DNA of 64,000 nucleotides from Asterias amurensis. Taxonomy: Eukaryota; Echinodermata; Asteroidea; Forcipulatida; Asteriidae. The translations under genes were made by a program, and so were the position numbers. The first letter of the stretch is position 1; each line of letters starts with the position of its first letter. The notes below the pieces were generated by a model. It saw only the letters and a list, made by a program, of their open reading frames with translations, made no database searches and was not told the DNA's origin. Below are positions 13,801 to 27,700 of this stretch, one piece after another. The DNA lies in assembly GCF_032118995.1 (NCBI RefSeq), contig NC_092662.1, positions 17,373,701 through 17,437,700 on the forward strand, read 5' to 3'.

Positions 13801-16800
13801 AATGATAATAGTAATAATTGGGGTTTTTTATAGCCCTTTACACACCTGAAGGGCATTTCAAAGCGCTTCTAACATTATTACCCCTGATCACTGGGCTATA
13901 TTATATAATTCATTCCTTGAACCATCTTCCTGGGGAGTATACAGACTGTGCAACAAACAAACACTTCTATTAAAGCTAAATCAATTACAGGTACTCATTT
14001 ACCCCCTGGTTGGAGAGAAGCAATTACAGTTAAGTGTCTTTTGAAGGGACGCAAGTGTCGCAACCGGAATTCGACCCCACACAGTCTTATCAGTTCCGCC
14101 ACGACACCCTTCTGGTTCAACTCTAAGAGTAGCATTTGTTTAATTTTTGAATCCCTTTTTTATGTTTGGGCTGATGTTGTTTCTCCTTTGTAGTGTTCGG
14201 TAAGCTGTGGTGAAGGAGAAGAAACGCGTACTGTCGCCTGCCAGGCCAGCAAGGACCCTTCTAGCGCTGTTGTCGACGAGACGGAGTGCATCGCCCCTGA
14301 AAGACCAATAGAAACACGCATATGCTTTTTAGAGATCTGTCCATCTCCCTTCGGCTGCGACACGACCACCAGGCTCGAGGGAACTCTCCAGTATACTGAA
14401 AGCTCCCCTGGATTCGGCAACGATGAGAACTACCCTAATGATTTTGACTGTGACAAATCCTTAGCCGCCAACGTCGTTAGGAATCGAAATGTTGAAACCC
14501 CTGAAGAATACTATATTCAGTTGACATTTAATGCCTTTGACCTCGAAGCATCCGACAACTGCCAGTATGATTTCCTTGAGGTAAAGTGCTGGATTTTTAA
14601 ATTTATTTTTCCTTGAAGGAGGAATTTGGAGGATGATTTTTATTCAATCTTCTATAATGTACAAAACTACACAAACTTTTTGTTAAACTAACTACTTTTA
14701 GGACAAGATTTAAAGAAAAAAAGCAAATCGCAAAATTGTTTATGAATGACATGATTTTAGTTTCTACAAAACATTAAAAGGGCTCCCATTATCCAAGTAC
14801 TTATTCTTAACAAAGATTACTTTTTTCCATTACATAATAACAATTTACATATTTTTTAGTAAAAATTAACCAGGGTTTATAATACTTGTTCTTATACAGC
14901 GCACACATCTTAGTAGTAATTTAGTTGTGTTCGTTTTGTTTGCGAATGTTTTTTGTTTTACTGCACTTTGGGTTGATATGTGCACTCAAGTCTTCATTAT
15001 TATTAATATTATCCCTTTTTCTGAATTTTTACTTTCATTTCACTGATGTGATCAATTCCATTATTCCCCTAGGTGAGAGATGTATTTGAAAACACAACTG
15101 AGTTGCTCTGTGGAAATTCCTACGATCTCCCACTAGTATGGAACTCCAAAGGTCCCTTGATTGACTTGTATTTCCACACCGATGCAACCACCACTGCCAA
15201 GGGATACTCTGTTGTTTACAATGCTGTATTGAAAGAGGCACCTCCCCGTGTTAATGTCACAGAATGGTCCGATGTAAGTAGAACTTATGGATTTTGGTAT
15301 TCCTTTATTCTGGTGCGGCCTTCTTGATTTTCCCAGACCGATGCTAGATTGAATGAAGCCGTTTAGCAGAAAATACTGATACAAATCTATGAATGGGGCT
15401 TTAAATTTTCGACATTTTAAACATGGATCCTGAATTGTGACTATTGAACTTGTGTCTTCTTGCAGTGCTCCGTTTCCTGCGGAGAAGGAACCGAGGTTCG
15501 TTCTCTCATCTGTTACCGTGGTGAGGAGATTGTTGATGCTGCTGAATGCAGTGAGCTTCAGCTACCTCCATTGACGCGGCCTTGTCAACTCGACAGGTGC
15601 ATTGAGCCAAATTGTAAGTAACAATAATAATACTAATAATAATAATATCAAAACTTATTATGCGCACATATCCACCGCTAGAGTGCCCAAGGTGCCACAA
15701 TAATACAATAAAATAAATAAAATAAAAAAGTACAGATTGATACCAGGAAAATTATGATCATTATTATATCAATGAGTGATACCAAGACATCAAATGAGTT
15801 TTAAGCTGAGATTTAAATGGAAACGCCCTGTCAACCCCCAACTGCTTCTGAACTTGGCTAAAAAAGTTTAGTGGTTTAAAACGATCGCAGAGGACCAGGA
15901 CGAGTGACAGAGGAAGAATGAATGAGGCAAGAAATGTAGCCAGGGGCTAAGCAGCCTTACATTTATGGCTTTTCAAAGTTTTCCAACCTTGGTTGGTAAA
16001 AACTTGGACTGTGATGTTGGGATAGATATGTTTACATAGCGCCAACTGAGGTCAATTTGGTTTATTTTTGGTGCTTACAAACTTTGAGCATTACCATTGG
16101 TTGACCTTGGCAGTGTGCAACGTTTCATAGTACAGGGATTTGATTTATCCCTTTTTAACCAGAATTTTTTTTTTTTTCTTTTTTTTTCTTCCTTAACCCC
16201 CATTTCAAAAATCTCGTATTTTAAGCTCCACATAACCTAACAGGAACATACTGAATGTTGAAGCACCTTGAACGCTACTGAGTGATGGCTATAGAAGACT
16301 CCATTATTTCTATTCATATTTATGTTTATAGTTAAACTTATTATTTTATTTTTAAAGCATTCTAACTTTATTACAATTTTGTTCCTTTATTTAAATTTTA
16401 GCATGCAACGGTGATCTGACCCGTACTGTAGATGGAAGCATTATTGAGTCACCAGATTTCCCTAGCTCCTACCCAAACAACGTGTCATGTTTCAACCGCA
16501 TCCAAGCCCCAGAGGGCATGGTGGTCCAGTTGGAGATTGCGTTTTTCAACTTGCGTTCCTCATTGGATTGTGAGGTCGATTCACTTAAGGCAAGTTTAAC
16601 TCGTGGAACAAATTGACAGCCACCGATTTCACCAAACTCTTCCTAACTTATTGAACCCACACTAAGTTGGGACGAGTTACTCGTCCTAACTCGAGATAGG
16701 ATTAATCTTAGCGTTAATCCTGCTGCACTAGTAAAGTCATCTGTTTTGCTAAGAACCCAATTTTATAAATTCGTTAGACACATCTTTACAGTCAAGTATT

Positions 16801-19800
16801 TGAGTAAATGGTTTGATTTTTATTTACCCTTCGATGTTTTCTTGGATATAACATTGAATTGTATTTCTCTACCACATGTTCTGGATTTCTGTCATTAATA
16901 TTATAATTATTGTTATTGTGAAACCTCTTTCCTTTTTACAGATCTCGGATTTCAATTCAGATGGTGAACCGTTGACGCTTTGCGGAGATCAAAGTCCGGG
17001 CATTGTCTTCACATCGACCTCAACTGAGGTCTTAGTTGCGTTCTCTTCCAATGAGACTGGTCTTCTCCCCACCAATGGATTTGGCTACCGCTTGGTTGCC
17101 TCATTCCTTGTTGATCCAGGTAAATGTTTTTGCCATTCACAGGACTCTATGCTTCGTTTTTGAAAAGGCAAGGGCACCGAGGCATTTACTCCTTGGTAAA
17201 GGGCACCCTATGAGGAAATTGTAAATTTATACAAGATTATTTCAACGGCACCCAGGCAATGACCAGGGGGAACGAAGGCAATCACCTTTGTTGCCTCCGT
17301 GAAGGTTTAAGCCCGCATTCGATTTTGATCCAGGTAAATGTTTTTGTAGGTTTTTTTTTTATTTCAGTCCAAATGTTTAGTTTTGAAAAAGTTATGTCTT
17401 GGGTTACCCCCATCATCAAGGCAACTACTGCTGAATGGAATTCCACCATTCTAGTGAGCAGCTATTGAGTCAATTGTTTTTAGGGGATCAATGCAATTAC
17501 CCCAACATTCCCACCTTCAGGAGGTCCATGTAGTTGAGGGATCAGGACCTCAGGCCAGGAGTCAATTTTGCAAAGATGGTCCTAACTTGAGACTAGTCCT
17601 AGAACACGTTAGGAGTTACTAAAAACTAAAGTAAGGACGAGTAACTCATCTTAACTCGAGATGAGACTAGTCTTAACTCTTTGTAAAATCCACCCCTCGT
17701 CATGTAATTGGACTACTTCTCTCAACTGATCACTGTTTGTTTTTAAATATTTATCCCACCTTTAGGGAGGTCATGCATTAGTGAGATCTCAACCTCTGGC
17801 CAGGCTGTCTTTTCACCAAACTACCCTGCTGAGTACGGTCCAGATGAGAACTGCATCACTGTCATCCGTAACAGTGAAGGTTGTATCTCTCTGCAGTTCT
17901 TGGACTTCAATATCCACGCCAACCCCGACGGAACTTGCTCAGACTTCTTGCAGGTATCATCATTTTCTTCTGTCTTGTGAACTTTCGCTGGGCGCCTTAA
18001 AATAATTGGATCAAATTCTAGTATAATACCACCGAAGACATAAACGAACAGTTTCTTCATTTCAAACACTATAGGGTCTCTACAAAAACCTAGTGATTGA
18101 TTGACTGATTTGTTGATTTGTTGATTGGTTGATTGACTATTTTTTTCAAAGTAAAAACATAGAATACTAAAAAGTTTGATCGATTGATCCGATCCTATCA
18201 ATCGATGTATCGATTGATTGATTGATTTTGATTACCCTCTCTTCTGCTTGCAGCTGGTGGATCTGACCGAAGTGAGTCTAAACACTCCTCCCCTCTGTGG
18301 ATCGGAGCTCCCTCTTCCATTCTACTCGGCTTCTGGACTGATAACGGTTCGTTTCGTCTCCAATGGCTCCATCGCCGATAGTGGCTACAGTGCCATCAGC
18401 AGATTTGTGGAGTGCACGGAGGGTCTGTGGATCGTAACCGAATTCGGAGAGGTAATATTTCAGCGCTTAGTTGATGTTACTTTCTTGTATTTTTTTTTTT
18501 GTATCTGTTCTGTATCATTGTATTTTTGTAACTTTGTAACTTGTAAAGCGCTCCGATCTTCGTGGGGCGCTATAGTCTTCGTGGGGCGCTATATAAATGC
18601 CTATTGTAATGTATTGAAAGGATTGTTTGGATGAGGGAACAGGTCTGACGGGGGACCGTCCAAACACATTAACAAGTGCATTGTGAGCATTAAAATTTAA
18701 AAATAAAAATGCTACCACAACTGATGAACAATAGTGAAATACATATACCCCATAATTGTTCTATTTTCTATAATTTAATGTTTTATCCATCCTGTTTTGG
18801 GGGCTTGCGCTGTTGGATGTGGCTGAAATAGAATAAAATATAGTTAGAAGAGTAAAAATGGTGATAGTAATTAAAAACAGCAAATACAAAGTGCATGGTA
18901 TCTGACAAACTAAAAGACATTTTTTATTTTCATGTATATTTTTTTATTTCATGTAGCCTTCGTACATCCTCATTCACATTGAGTCAGCATTCATAACATG
19001 TATTAAAACCCATGAACTTATGTTTGGTTTAATACTCATTGTAACTTTTAGTGTTCAGCGACATGTGGTGAAGCAACCCAGTCCCGTATGGTCAGCTGCC
19101 AGAAACCTTCAGATGGTAGCCCAGTGGATCCTGCCTTGTGTCCACCAGATAGACCAGATGCTATCAGAGAGTGTGTCGTGCCTGACTGCCCAAGTAAGAA
19201 TACTGCCCATCTAAGAATAATATAGTCATCTAAAGAGAAAATGAAGATATTGTTGTTGAATTCTTCAGTATCAATACATCATGTACAAAAAGTTGTTTCC
19301 AGGGTCCCATACTTAGAACCTTTATTGCTATTTGTCCTAAATCTAAAAGTGAACATTCTTTCATTACCTGTACTGTGTTTTCAGGTCTGTTTTTTTACTG
19401 AATGGAACCGACTACGAGTAGGTATAAGGGAAGCATCATCCATAGACTCATTCAAGACTAGGCTCAATAAAATCCAAATGACCACTTTCATAAGGGGAGC
19501 TTAAATTTTGTGGACTTACCACATCTGCAACTTAGATATCCCCTGAGGAGTTTGTTGCAGTAATCGACAGATACAGAAACTGAGCTGCCCAACTTGGATA
19601 CTCTCTTAGTAGTTAGCAGCAAGATTTAGAAGTATGACTAAATATTCTTCTTTCTCGATAGGTTGCGACGTCGTTGTTGAGCAATCTGGTACACTCATTG
19701 AATCCATAAAGACGAATGGTGTTTATGCTAACAACCAACTGTGCACAACAACCATCAGTAATCCAGAAGGATGTCTCTCGATCGAGTTCTTGACATTTGA

Positions 19801-22800
19801 ACTTCAGAACTCAATAGGCAACGAGTGCACCGCTGATTATCTAGAGGTACAAACCTGTCGCCTTAGTGCCCCCCTATCAAATGTTTCCTATAGTCTTGAA
19901 AAATTAAAATAGCCTTAAGGCCCGGTCACACAGGTCTCGATAACGAGAACAAAAACTACAATATTAACAATGCAGGTCCTTGATTGGGCGTGGGCGTATT
20001 CTACTGGAGCAATTCACGCAATAGAATGCGTTCTTTTTGCATTGTTAACATTATGCTTTTCGTTATCGCTGCAATGTGACTCTGCCTTTACCCCCTTGAA
20101 GATGGAAATCCAGGCTTCATTGCATTCCTGCAGGTGTTCAAATCAGGGGCAGCCTAGTATCAACTCTTTATTTTGATTTACCTAGGACTGGATTAAGATG
20201 TTGTGACGTCAGATTTTAAGTAGGATTTGAAACCTTGCATGGTGGTAAGAGAAAACTAAGAGAGGTTTGCAGGAACACCATGTGAACATCTCTTTTGAGT
20301 AATCTGGTTCTGAAAAGAACCGGTGGTTAATGCCTCAACGTTTCAATCAGTATGCTTTGATTGTCTTTACCTAGCAACTAAGATTAGTACACAGCTTTAA
20401 ATCTGTCTAAGTCTTGGGTTTTTCCTTCATGTAATTTCTTGGTTTTACCCATATACACCAATGAGTGTTTAGCACTAGATACTCGGTACTAACCTGAGCT
20501 CTGTTAACAAAACCTCAGGCAGTTTCCTCAGGGTAATAATAATAATAATAATAATAAGACTTGTAATGCGCACATATCCACCCTGCTGGGTGTTCAAGGC
20601 GCAGTAAACCAAAACAAAACAAAACAAAAACACAACACAAAGAAAAACAGACACAACAAAATTAGTCATTGAAAACCTGTGACATAAGATAAATTTTGCG
20701 GTACAAAGACAAGATCGAAGATTAAGTGGTAGAGAGTTCCAGATGCGTGGTGCGGCTACAGAAAAAGACCTGTCACCCCATGAGTGTCGAGACTTGGGTT
20801 CAATGAGGAGAAGCATGGAACTTGATCGAAGATTCCTTGATGGAGTGTAAACTTGAAGCAGTTCAGAAATATAGTGGGGAGCCTTGCCATTTAGAGCTTT
20901 GTGGACAATGAGCATCAGCTTCGAACCCATGGTGTTTGCAGTTCCAGAGCAGTGTCTTACCAACTAGACTACTGAGATTGCTAGTGGCAGTATATAAAAC
21001 CAAAATTTGTATTCTTTATCCAAATGCAAATCTATTAAACTTCATGTAATTTTTCATCACTCGATATTATCATGCTCTGCCCACGTTTTTCATTGTTTCG
21101 TAGATTATTGATTCTGGGAGAGACGCACCAATGAGGTTCTGTGGTCTGGACAGTCCTAGGAACTACTTATCACTCTCCGGTGACGTCTCTATTGTATTTA
21201 AGACTGACGAGACGGTCAACGCTGCTGGATACGTGGCTTACGTTAGGTTTGTGCCATGCCCCATCAACGCTTTCATTCCTGGAAATTGGAGTGAGGTAGG
21301 TACCCTATGCTTATGTGTTTCAAGCCCCCACGATTTCAACTTGAAGTCTGTGGCATCAGATGTCTTGAATCTCATACTTTGTGTTTCTCTATTTTGCTGT
21401 GCTCTTTTACTGACCTTTCTGTGATGAAGAGGTAATTTGGCCAGTCGCAGCGATCTTGTTATAACGAGAGTCGATTGTAATAATCTCCTCCTTAGATTGT
21501 CTTTAATGAGATCATGTTGCCATCCTACAGAAGAAAGACCAGAGGTGGATTTCACAAAGAGTTGATCCAAGTCTTATATTGAGTTAAGACGAGTTAACTT
21601 AGAAATAGCCTTAAGTTTTCAATATCTCCTAAAGAGTCCTAGGTCTAGTCCTAAGTTAGGATTATCTTTGTGAAACCGGCCCCTGGCTATTTGACACAAC
21701 TTACCTTTTTAAACTCTCAAGTGTTTTCCCTCCGACATTTTTGTGTGTGACAGTGCTCGGTGACCTGTGGATCAGGGATGAGGACACGTGATGTTCAATG
21801 CATGGATCTACTGAATGACATCCCTGTGGACGAGTCCCTGTGTAGTGGAAGCCGTCCGATTAACATGGAGCCCTGCAATACAGAGGTGGAGTGTCCATGT
21901 AAGTCCACTTCTTTCCTCGTCTGACTCTCTTCATTAACAGGGATGTGATTTCTCTATGTTTAAACGGAATTCAGTTTGTTTTTGCCCCCTTAAGAAAAAA
22001 AAATTCCTTTTTATTTTTAAGATCAAATTTTAAAAGAAATGTGGATAATAAGCATATACACTATTGCCCCAGATTGCAGAGAAGGGCTTTTAAATCCAAA
22101 GATAAATGTTCAAATGGGCTTCGCAGTCGCAAGTTTTGTGCTTTGCACTCAGAGTTCCGATTATTTTCTCAACAGCCTATCACATCTCTGTAATATTAGT
22201 AATAATAATAACAGTATATAATGATAATAGTGTCTTCTTATATGTCACTCAGTGACACTAAAGGCACTTTAACATACGGTATTTCCTGCATGGTATGTGG
22301 GACTATCTTTACTTTGGAACAAAAGATCTCAAGTCTTACATTTAGAATATTTTAATCCCATTTGTTTCTTGTTCCATCCACCAGCATGCTACTTCTATGT
22401 CAATGAAACTGGTCAGTTTCTGACGAGTCCAGGATTTCCTAATGATGAGTACACCAACAATCTGAATTGTATTTATGAGTTTGAATCACCTGATGACTCG
22501 CAGTGTATACGAATCGTCTTCCTGGAAGCCTATCTCGATGGACCCGATGACGATGGAGCATGTACCAATGACAACATTACTGTAAGTCAGAAAATGCATG
22601 AGCTTTTACCTATGTTACCGCTAGTTTAGTTTAGTTTTGGCTAGACTGCTTGAGGGCGGCCAGGCAGCAGGAAAAGCGAGATAGATGCGAGCATCGCTGA
22701 ATTTAAGCTGAAACAGAAAAGGTAGATTTGTTACAAAACAGAGATTTGTTTGTATAAAAGTTTGATTGGATTTAGAGAAGTGGACATCTAAGATCTTACG

Positions 22801-24690
22801 GACTGAATCTTTGGTGGAATTAGCTGCAAAAGAGCCACTTTGGTTTTGTATATTCTTGTGGAACCTTGTAAAAGTTGTTGTATTCCTGTTGAACTGTTGC
22901 ACAGTGTTCAATATTATAAAGAGGTTTCAGGAGTAGATCTTGCCTCATCATGACGTGTGTCCTTGAGCAAGATGCTTTACTATAACTACTTCTCTTCACC
23001 TAGGGGGTGTACCTGCAAGGGTAGAGGTTGATATTGTATTTGAAAAAACTTTTTGTGCACCACGGCTGCTCAGCTGATCTTACCATTACTAATGTAAGAA
23101 AGAAGAAAATTAACTGCCTCTAGCTACCGGGCAATCTTGTACATGTAGGTCTAGTTGGTAAGACACAGCTCAAGAGTTGCAAAGGTCGTCGGTTCGAATC
23201 ACTCCCAAGTATACGCGTGCGATTTTTGTCACAGAGCTCGGCAAAGTACTGAGTATACAGTGCTACCACAGATCAATGTATATCGGTAAAACCAAAATTA
23301 GTATTCTTCTTCCTCGATGCAAATTTCCATCTATGCATTTTTATTCATTTTGATGTCAGTACTTGATTTTGTTTTTCACCCTGTAGGTTGATGGTCGTGA
23401 TGCACAACCTCAATTTGTATTCTGCCCGGAGTCTGCTCGTTCAGTAACATGGTTCTCCTCGACAAACACAGCCAAGTTGACTTTCACAACCGACGAGTCG
23501 GACACAGGGTTAGGATTTAACCTCTACAGCATCTTTGAGGAATGTCTCGAGTATGATTATGTAGCTGGAGATTATGGTCCGGTAAGTTGATGTCAATAAA
23601 GTAGGATTTGAAACTTTGCTCAGTGGAAGTACGATATGGTAAGGTTCGCGGTAACACCGTGTAATGATAATCTCTAATTAGAGTTGGAGTGGTTTTGAAA
23701 AGAAGCTTAGGTTTCAGAACCATCCTGACTCAATTAGAGATTATCATTGTTACCACATCGCAAACCTTACTATATTGATGTCAATTGTTATTCTAGATCT
23801 GAACTGGGGCATGGTTCAGTACATTGGACCCAATTTCAAAAAGCCTGTAAGCACAAAAATTTGCTTAGCATGAAATTTCTTCCTTGATAAAAACAGAATT
23901 CCCAACCAAATTGCCACGTGATTTTCAGGATAAGCAAAGAACAGCTGGATACCAGTATGAATCAACATGCAACAAATGGAAATTTGGTTGGTAATCCTAT
24001 TTTTATCAAGGAGAAATTTCATGCTAAGCAAACTTTTGTGCTTACAGGCTTTATGAAATTGGGCCCTGATTAGAAACAAGTTTCAGCGACTCTGCTGTTT
24101 ACTCTGTATCCTTCTCATTCAGCGCTTAATTCTCATTCCATTTATGTATTGCTTTGTTTTGACAGTGTTCTGCACGCTGTGGTGGCGGTACCCAAGTCCG
24201 AACAATCACTTGTGTTAGATTGTCCGATAACTCCGATGCAGATCTTGCTTTTTGTCGCAACCCTCTGCCAACAAGCTCTCGGGCTTGTAATACCGAACCA
24301 TGTGAAGGTAAATACTACAGGACCATCGGCTTTGTCCCATCCGTAGAACAAAGCATCATGGTTAAGTGTCTTGCTTAATGTTTTCATAAATATTGTATCC
24401 TGTGTTCTAAAGAAGAAGTTGTCAAAGTTAAGGATAAACGATCCCTAGGCACAGACAAATCAAAATGGTTTTAATGGCCCAGTAACCGGGGTTGGATTTC
24501 ACAAAGAGTTAAGACTAGTCTCATCTTGAGTTAGGACGAGTTACTTAGGATGAGCCATACATTTTTATATCCCCTAGGACATCCTAAGTTAGGACTAGTT
24601 CTAACTCTTTCTGAAATCGACCCCAGGGGTATTAATGTTGGAAGCACTTTGAGACGCCTTTCGGGAGTGAAATGCGCTATATAAAAACTG

Positions 24691-24721
<31 letters not shown>

Positions 24722-27700
24722 GAGCAGTTCAATAAAACCTTTTGTTGTTCTTGTCTGTAGACTGTGATGCCAGCTTTGGTCCCGGACAGAGCCTGCTTTC
24801 AAGCCCTGAATTCCCTGCTCCATATCAGACCATGCTGGACTGTAATTACAACATTACCAACCCTGATGGCTGCATCATTCTTCAGTTCTTGGATTTTAAT
24901 TTGCAGAGCTGCTCTGAATGTGAATGTGACTCCCTCACTGTAAGTGTCTCAAGTCTGATCGATCTCAAACTTCTACACATTTGTCAGTTTAATTAATTAA
25001 TTATTAATTATTAATCAATTACAGTGGATTAAATAAAGTGCTTACACTGCATGCAACTGTTTTGTTAGGAAAATTTAATTTTTGTTTTGTTCCTTTATAA
25101 AAACAGTTAATTTGTTTTACTTTAGTAACCTGTTCATGTTTGTTGTGTTGTCATTAAGCCTCCGAGAAAGGCTCTGCAAGGGTCGAAACGTCAGGCCTTT
25201 AACTATTTTTTTGCATTTTTATTTTGTTTGAAATAGATTTTTGAGGAGGGAGTTGCTGCTCTGCCACCCCTCTGTGGAGATGATCCACTCTCGATGTATC
25301 AGTCTACAACCGGTAACGTTCAGCTCGAGTTCATCAGTGATGCCTCAGTGATCAATAATGGGTTCAACATCTTTGTATCGTATGCAGATTGTCCCGATAC
25401 CTTCTACTTCACTGGAGATTACTCGCAGGTAAGAAGACCAACACTAAAGCTTGGTTTACACTTGACAAATTCGCAGCAAATAATTCGCAGCAAATAATTC
25501 AAATCAGCCGACTTGTGCTCGACTCTTGGGAAACTTTCACTTCGAAAACACCTATGTGATGTCAAAATTCGCTTCGCATTTGCAGGAAGAATGAACCAAG
25601 CTATGGGTTACCGGAAGGTTTGTGTCAACTCGTGAGGCAAAATGTAATCAACGCGTTCTTGGAAGGCTCCCTCTCCCTCTGATAGAGAACCATCTGTTGT
25701 CCGTTAATCGGGCGGTATTTCAAGCCCCCTCGATTTAGCCTTCTATGTTTTTATCTTGACGGCTTCAATCCTGGATTTCTCTTCGTACCCAATACCTAGA
25801 CCTTGTCTCCGAATGAGTGCAAGGAGTTAAATTTACCCCCAATAAACTAAACTGAAAATATACTTTTCTAATCAAAAACTCTCGCCCAGCTTGGTCTGCA
25901 TCGTTTCATCATAGAGAGTGCAACTTTTGCTGGACTGTCTTTGCCTGAATGCTTCAGGCTTTACCTGGTCGTATTTACCCTCTTGTTTTTAAAAATTTCA
26001 TTCCCATTGTTTTTTCTTGTCAGCATCTGAGCACTTTGCGAAAGTCTTTATTTAAATGGTGTTATTTAAAATGTGAATTTTGTATCCTCCATTCTGATGT
26101 TTTTAAACTGTTTATTTTCCCGGCAGTGTGACGTAAGCTGTGGCGGTGGTACACAAATGAGAGAAGTCTATTGTAAGAGTCGCTCTATGAATGTTCAGGT
26201 CGATAACGCAATGTGCTCTGGAGCAATACCGCCCTCAACGCAACCTTGTGGATTGGAGGATTGTCCATGTAAGTCTTGACGCATTCAAACATAGAATTTG
26301 TTTTTTTATTTCTGCAATCAAGTTTTTATTTAGATTTGTTTTAGGGTAACACCATGTGTGTGTCTTTTTGCCAGGTAGGTTTTGTTTTTAAGAGAACTGT
26401 CTTGCTATATATTCTACTACCACCCAGATTTTTCAGGAGACTTCTCAGTTATACATACTACCTGCAGGTACTGCAAAGATTATTAGATGTTAAATTTGCA
26501 TCCTAATATGTTTTTCCTTGTTTCCTTGCAGTCTGTGATGTAGAAGTGACATCGCCAAGCTTCATCACAAGTCCCGATTTTCCTGCTGAATACCCTATCA
26601 GTATCAACTGCGAATATAATATCACTGCTCCAGAAGATATGTGTGTCAGTGTTCGTTTTATTACGTTTGATCTGGAAGAAGGCACCGGTGAACCTCCAAT
26701 GTGCGATAACGACTTTGTACATGTAAGACAATCTAAGAAAATCTATCAACAGATTTTGATAAATTGAATTGAATTAAATTAAATTGTTTTATTGTGTCTT
26801 ACTTTTTACCATTTAAAGGCGCTCTCAAACATATTTGTATCACTTCCATTTTGACAAGGTCTTGAGGTATTGAACCTTGACGTAAATCGTTTCCATCCTT
26901 TTTTATAGAACAATTAATTACTAATATAATTACCATCAAATTCATTTCTCTCTAATTACTTTCGGACACTGATAATGTTTGTGATTTTTGAAGTAGCAGC
27001 GCTTAAGGGTATAAATGAGAATTTATTGTTAAATAAGGGAGTAAAAGAGTAAATGGATGTTTAAAACCGGCAGGGTAATGGCTGTGTGTGGTGCGCATTG
27101 CGTTACGTGTAAGCAGAGGAATAACAGATGACGTGCTAATTCTAAAAGCTATATATTGCATTCCGTGTAACTAAATTGGCGTATATGAGCTTGCGCACCC
27201 AACACGCGAAGCCAGCCGGTTATAAACGGCTTCAGGTATGTCTTTATCAGCCGTTTAAACACCCCCACGTGACACGCTCTCCACCAATAATATGAACAAC
27301 GAAACTGTATTTATGAATATATATATATATTTTTGTCATTTTCAGATTAAGGATCTATCAACAGTTTCCCTCGATAGGAGGTACTGTGGAAGCAGTACTG
27401 AAATCATTTGGTCATCTCGAGATAGAGAGGTCATTTTGGAGTTTTCTTCTGATGAGGAGAACACGGCTGCAGGTTTTAATGCCTACGTCAGCTTCATTAC
27501 TTGCCCTGCATTTGGATACAGTGTCGGACCATTTAGCGAAGTAGGTTCAAACCACAGTCAACATTTTTGTATTTATTTCAAAACCAATTTATAAGAGTGG
27601 CAGCTGACGAGGCATTCTCAGTCTCAAGATTATGAATCTAAAGCTATTGTGGGGAAACGACACACTAATATATAAGATCTGTTCCTTTCCATCATGAAGA

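Larger units (their letters stand above)
14194..18451 (+). other. First CUB block: TSP1-CUB-TSP1-CUB-CUB
   Basis: Exons 14194-14580 (TSP1 fused to the first half of CUB1), 15073-15273 (CUB1 second half), 15466-15613 (TSP1), 16402-16589 and 16942-17119 (CUB2), 17766-17953 and 18254-18451 (CUB3 plus linker). CUB2 and CUB3 are adjacent with no TSP1 between them, unlike the rest of the gene. The exon ending at 16589 uses a GC donor (AAG|GCAAGT). CUB hallmarks seen are SPDFPSSYPNN or SPNYPAEY, paired cysteines and a D-x-L or D-x-C pattern before the half-domain boundary. Confidence 0.85.
19052..21295 (+). other. TSP1-CUB unit 1 (three exons)
   Basis: Exons 19052-19193 (TSP1, core CSATCGEATQSR), 19662-19846 (CUB first half) and 21104-21295 (CUB second half plus linker ending GNWSE). 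Residues 1591-1763. Intron phases are 0-1, 1-0, 0-0, the pattern repeated by the following units. The large second intron carries a LINE fragment. Confidence 0.85.
24166..25428 (+). other. TSP1-CUB unit 3 (three exons)
   Basis: Exons 24166-24307 (TSP1, core CSARCGGGTQVR), 24761-24939 (CUB first half, SPEFPAPYQTMLDC) and 25237-25428 (CUB second half, linker ending GDYSQ). Residues 1943-2113. The TSP1 core has Arg where O-fucosylation needs Ser/Thr. The CUB carries an extra cysteine cluster, SCSECECDSL, not seen in the other units. Confidence 0.85.

Noticed and set aside
17821-18201. 126-codon open frame on the minus strand
   Set aside because: It is antisense to a CUB exon and runs through a TTGATTG-rich low-complexity tract. 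The plus-strand exon is fully supported by phase and domain.
21238-21570. 110-codon minus-strand open frame
   Set aside because: Mostly antisense to a real CUB exon and a copy of the CACAAAGAGTT repeat family.
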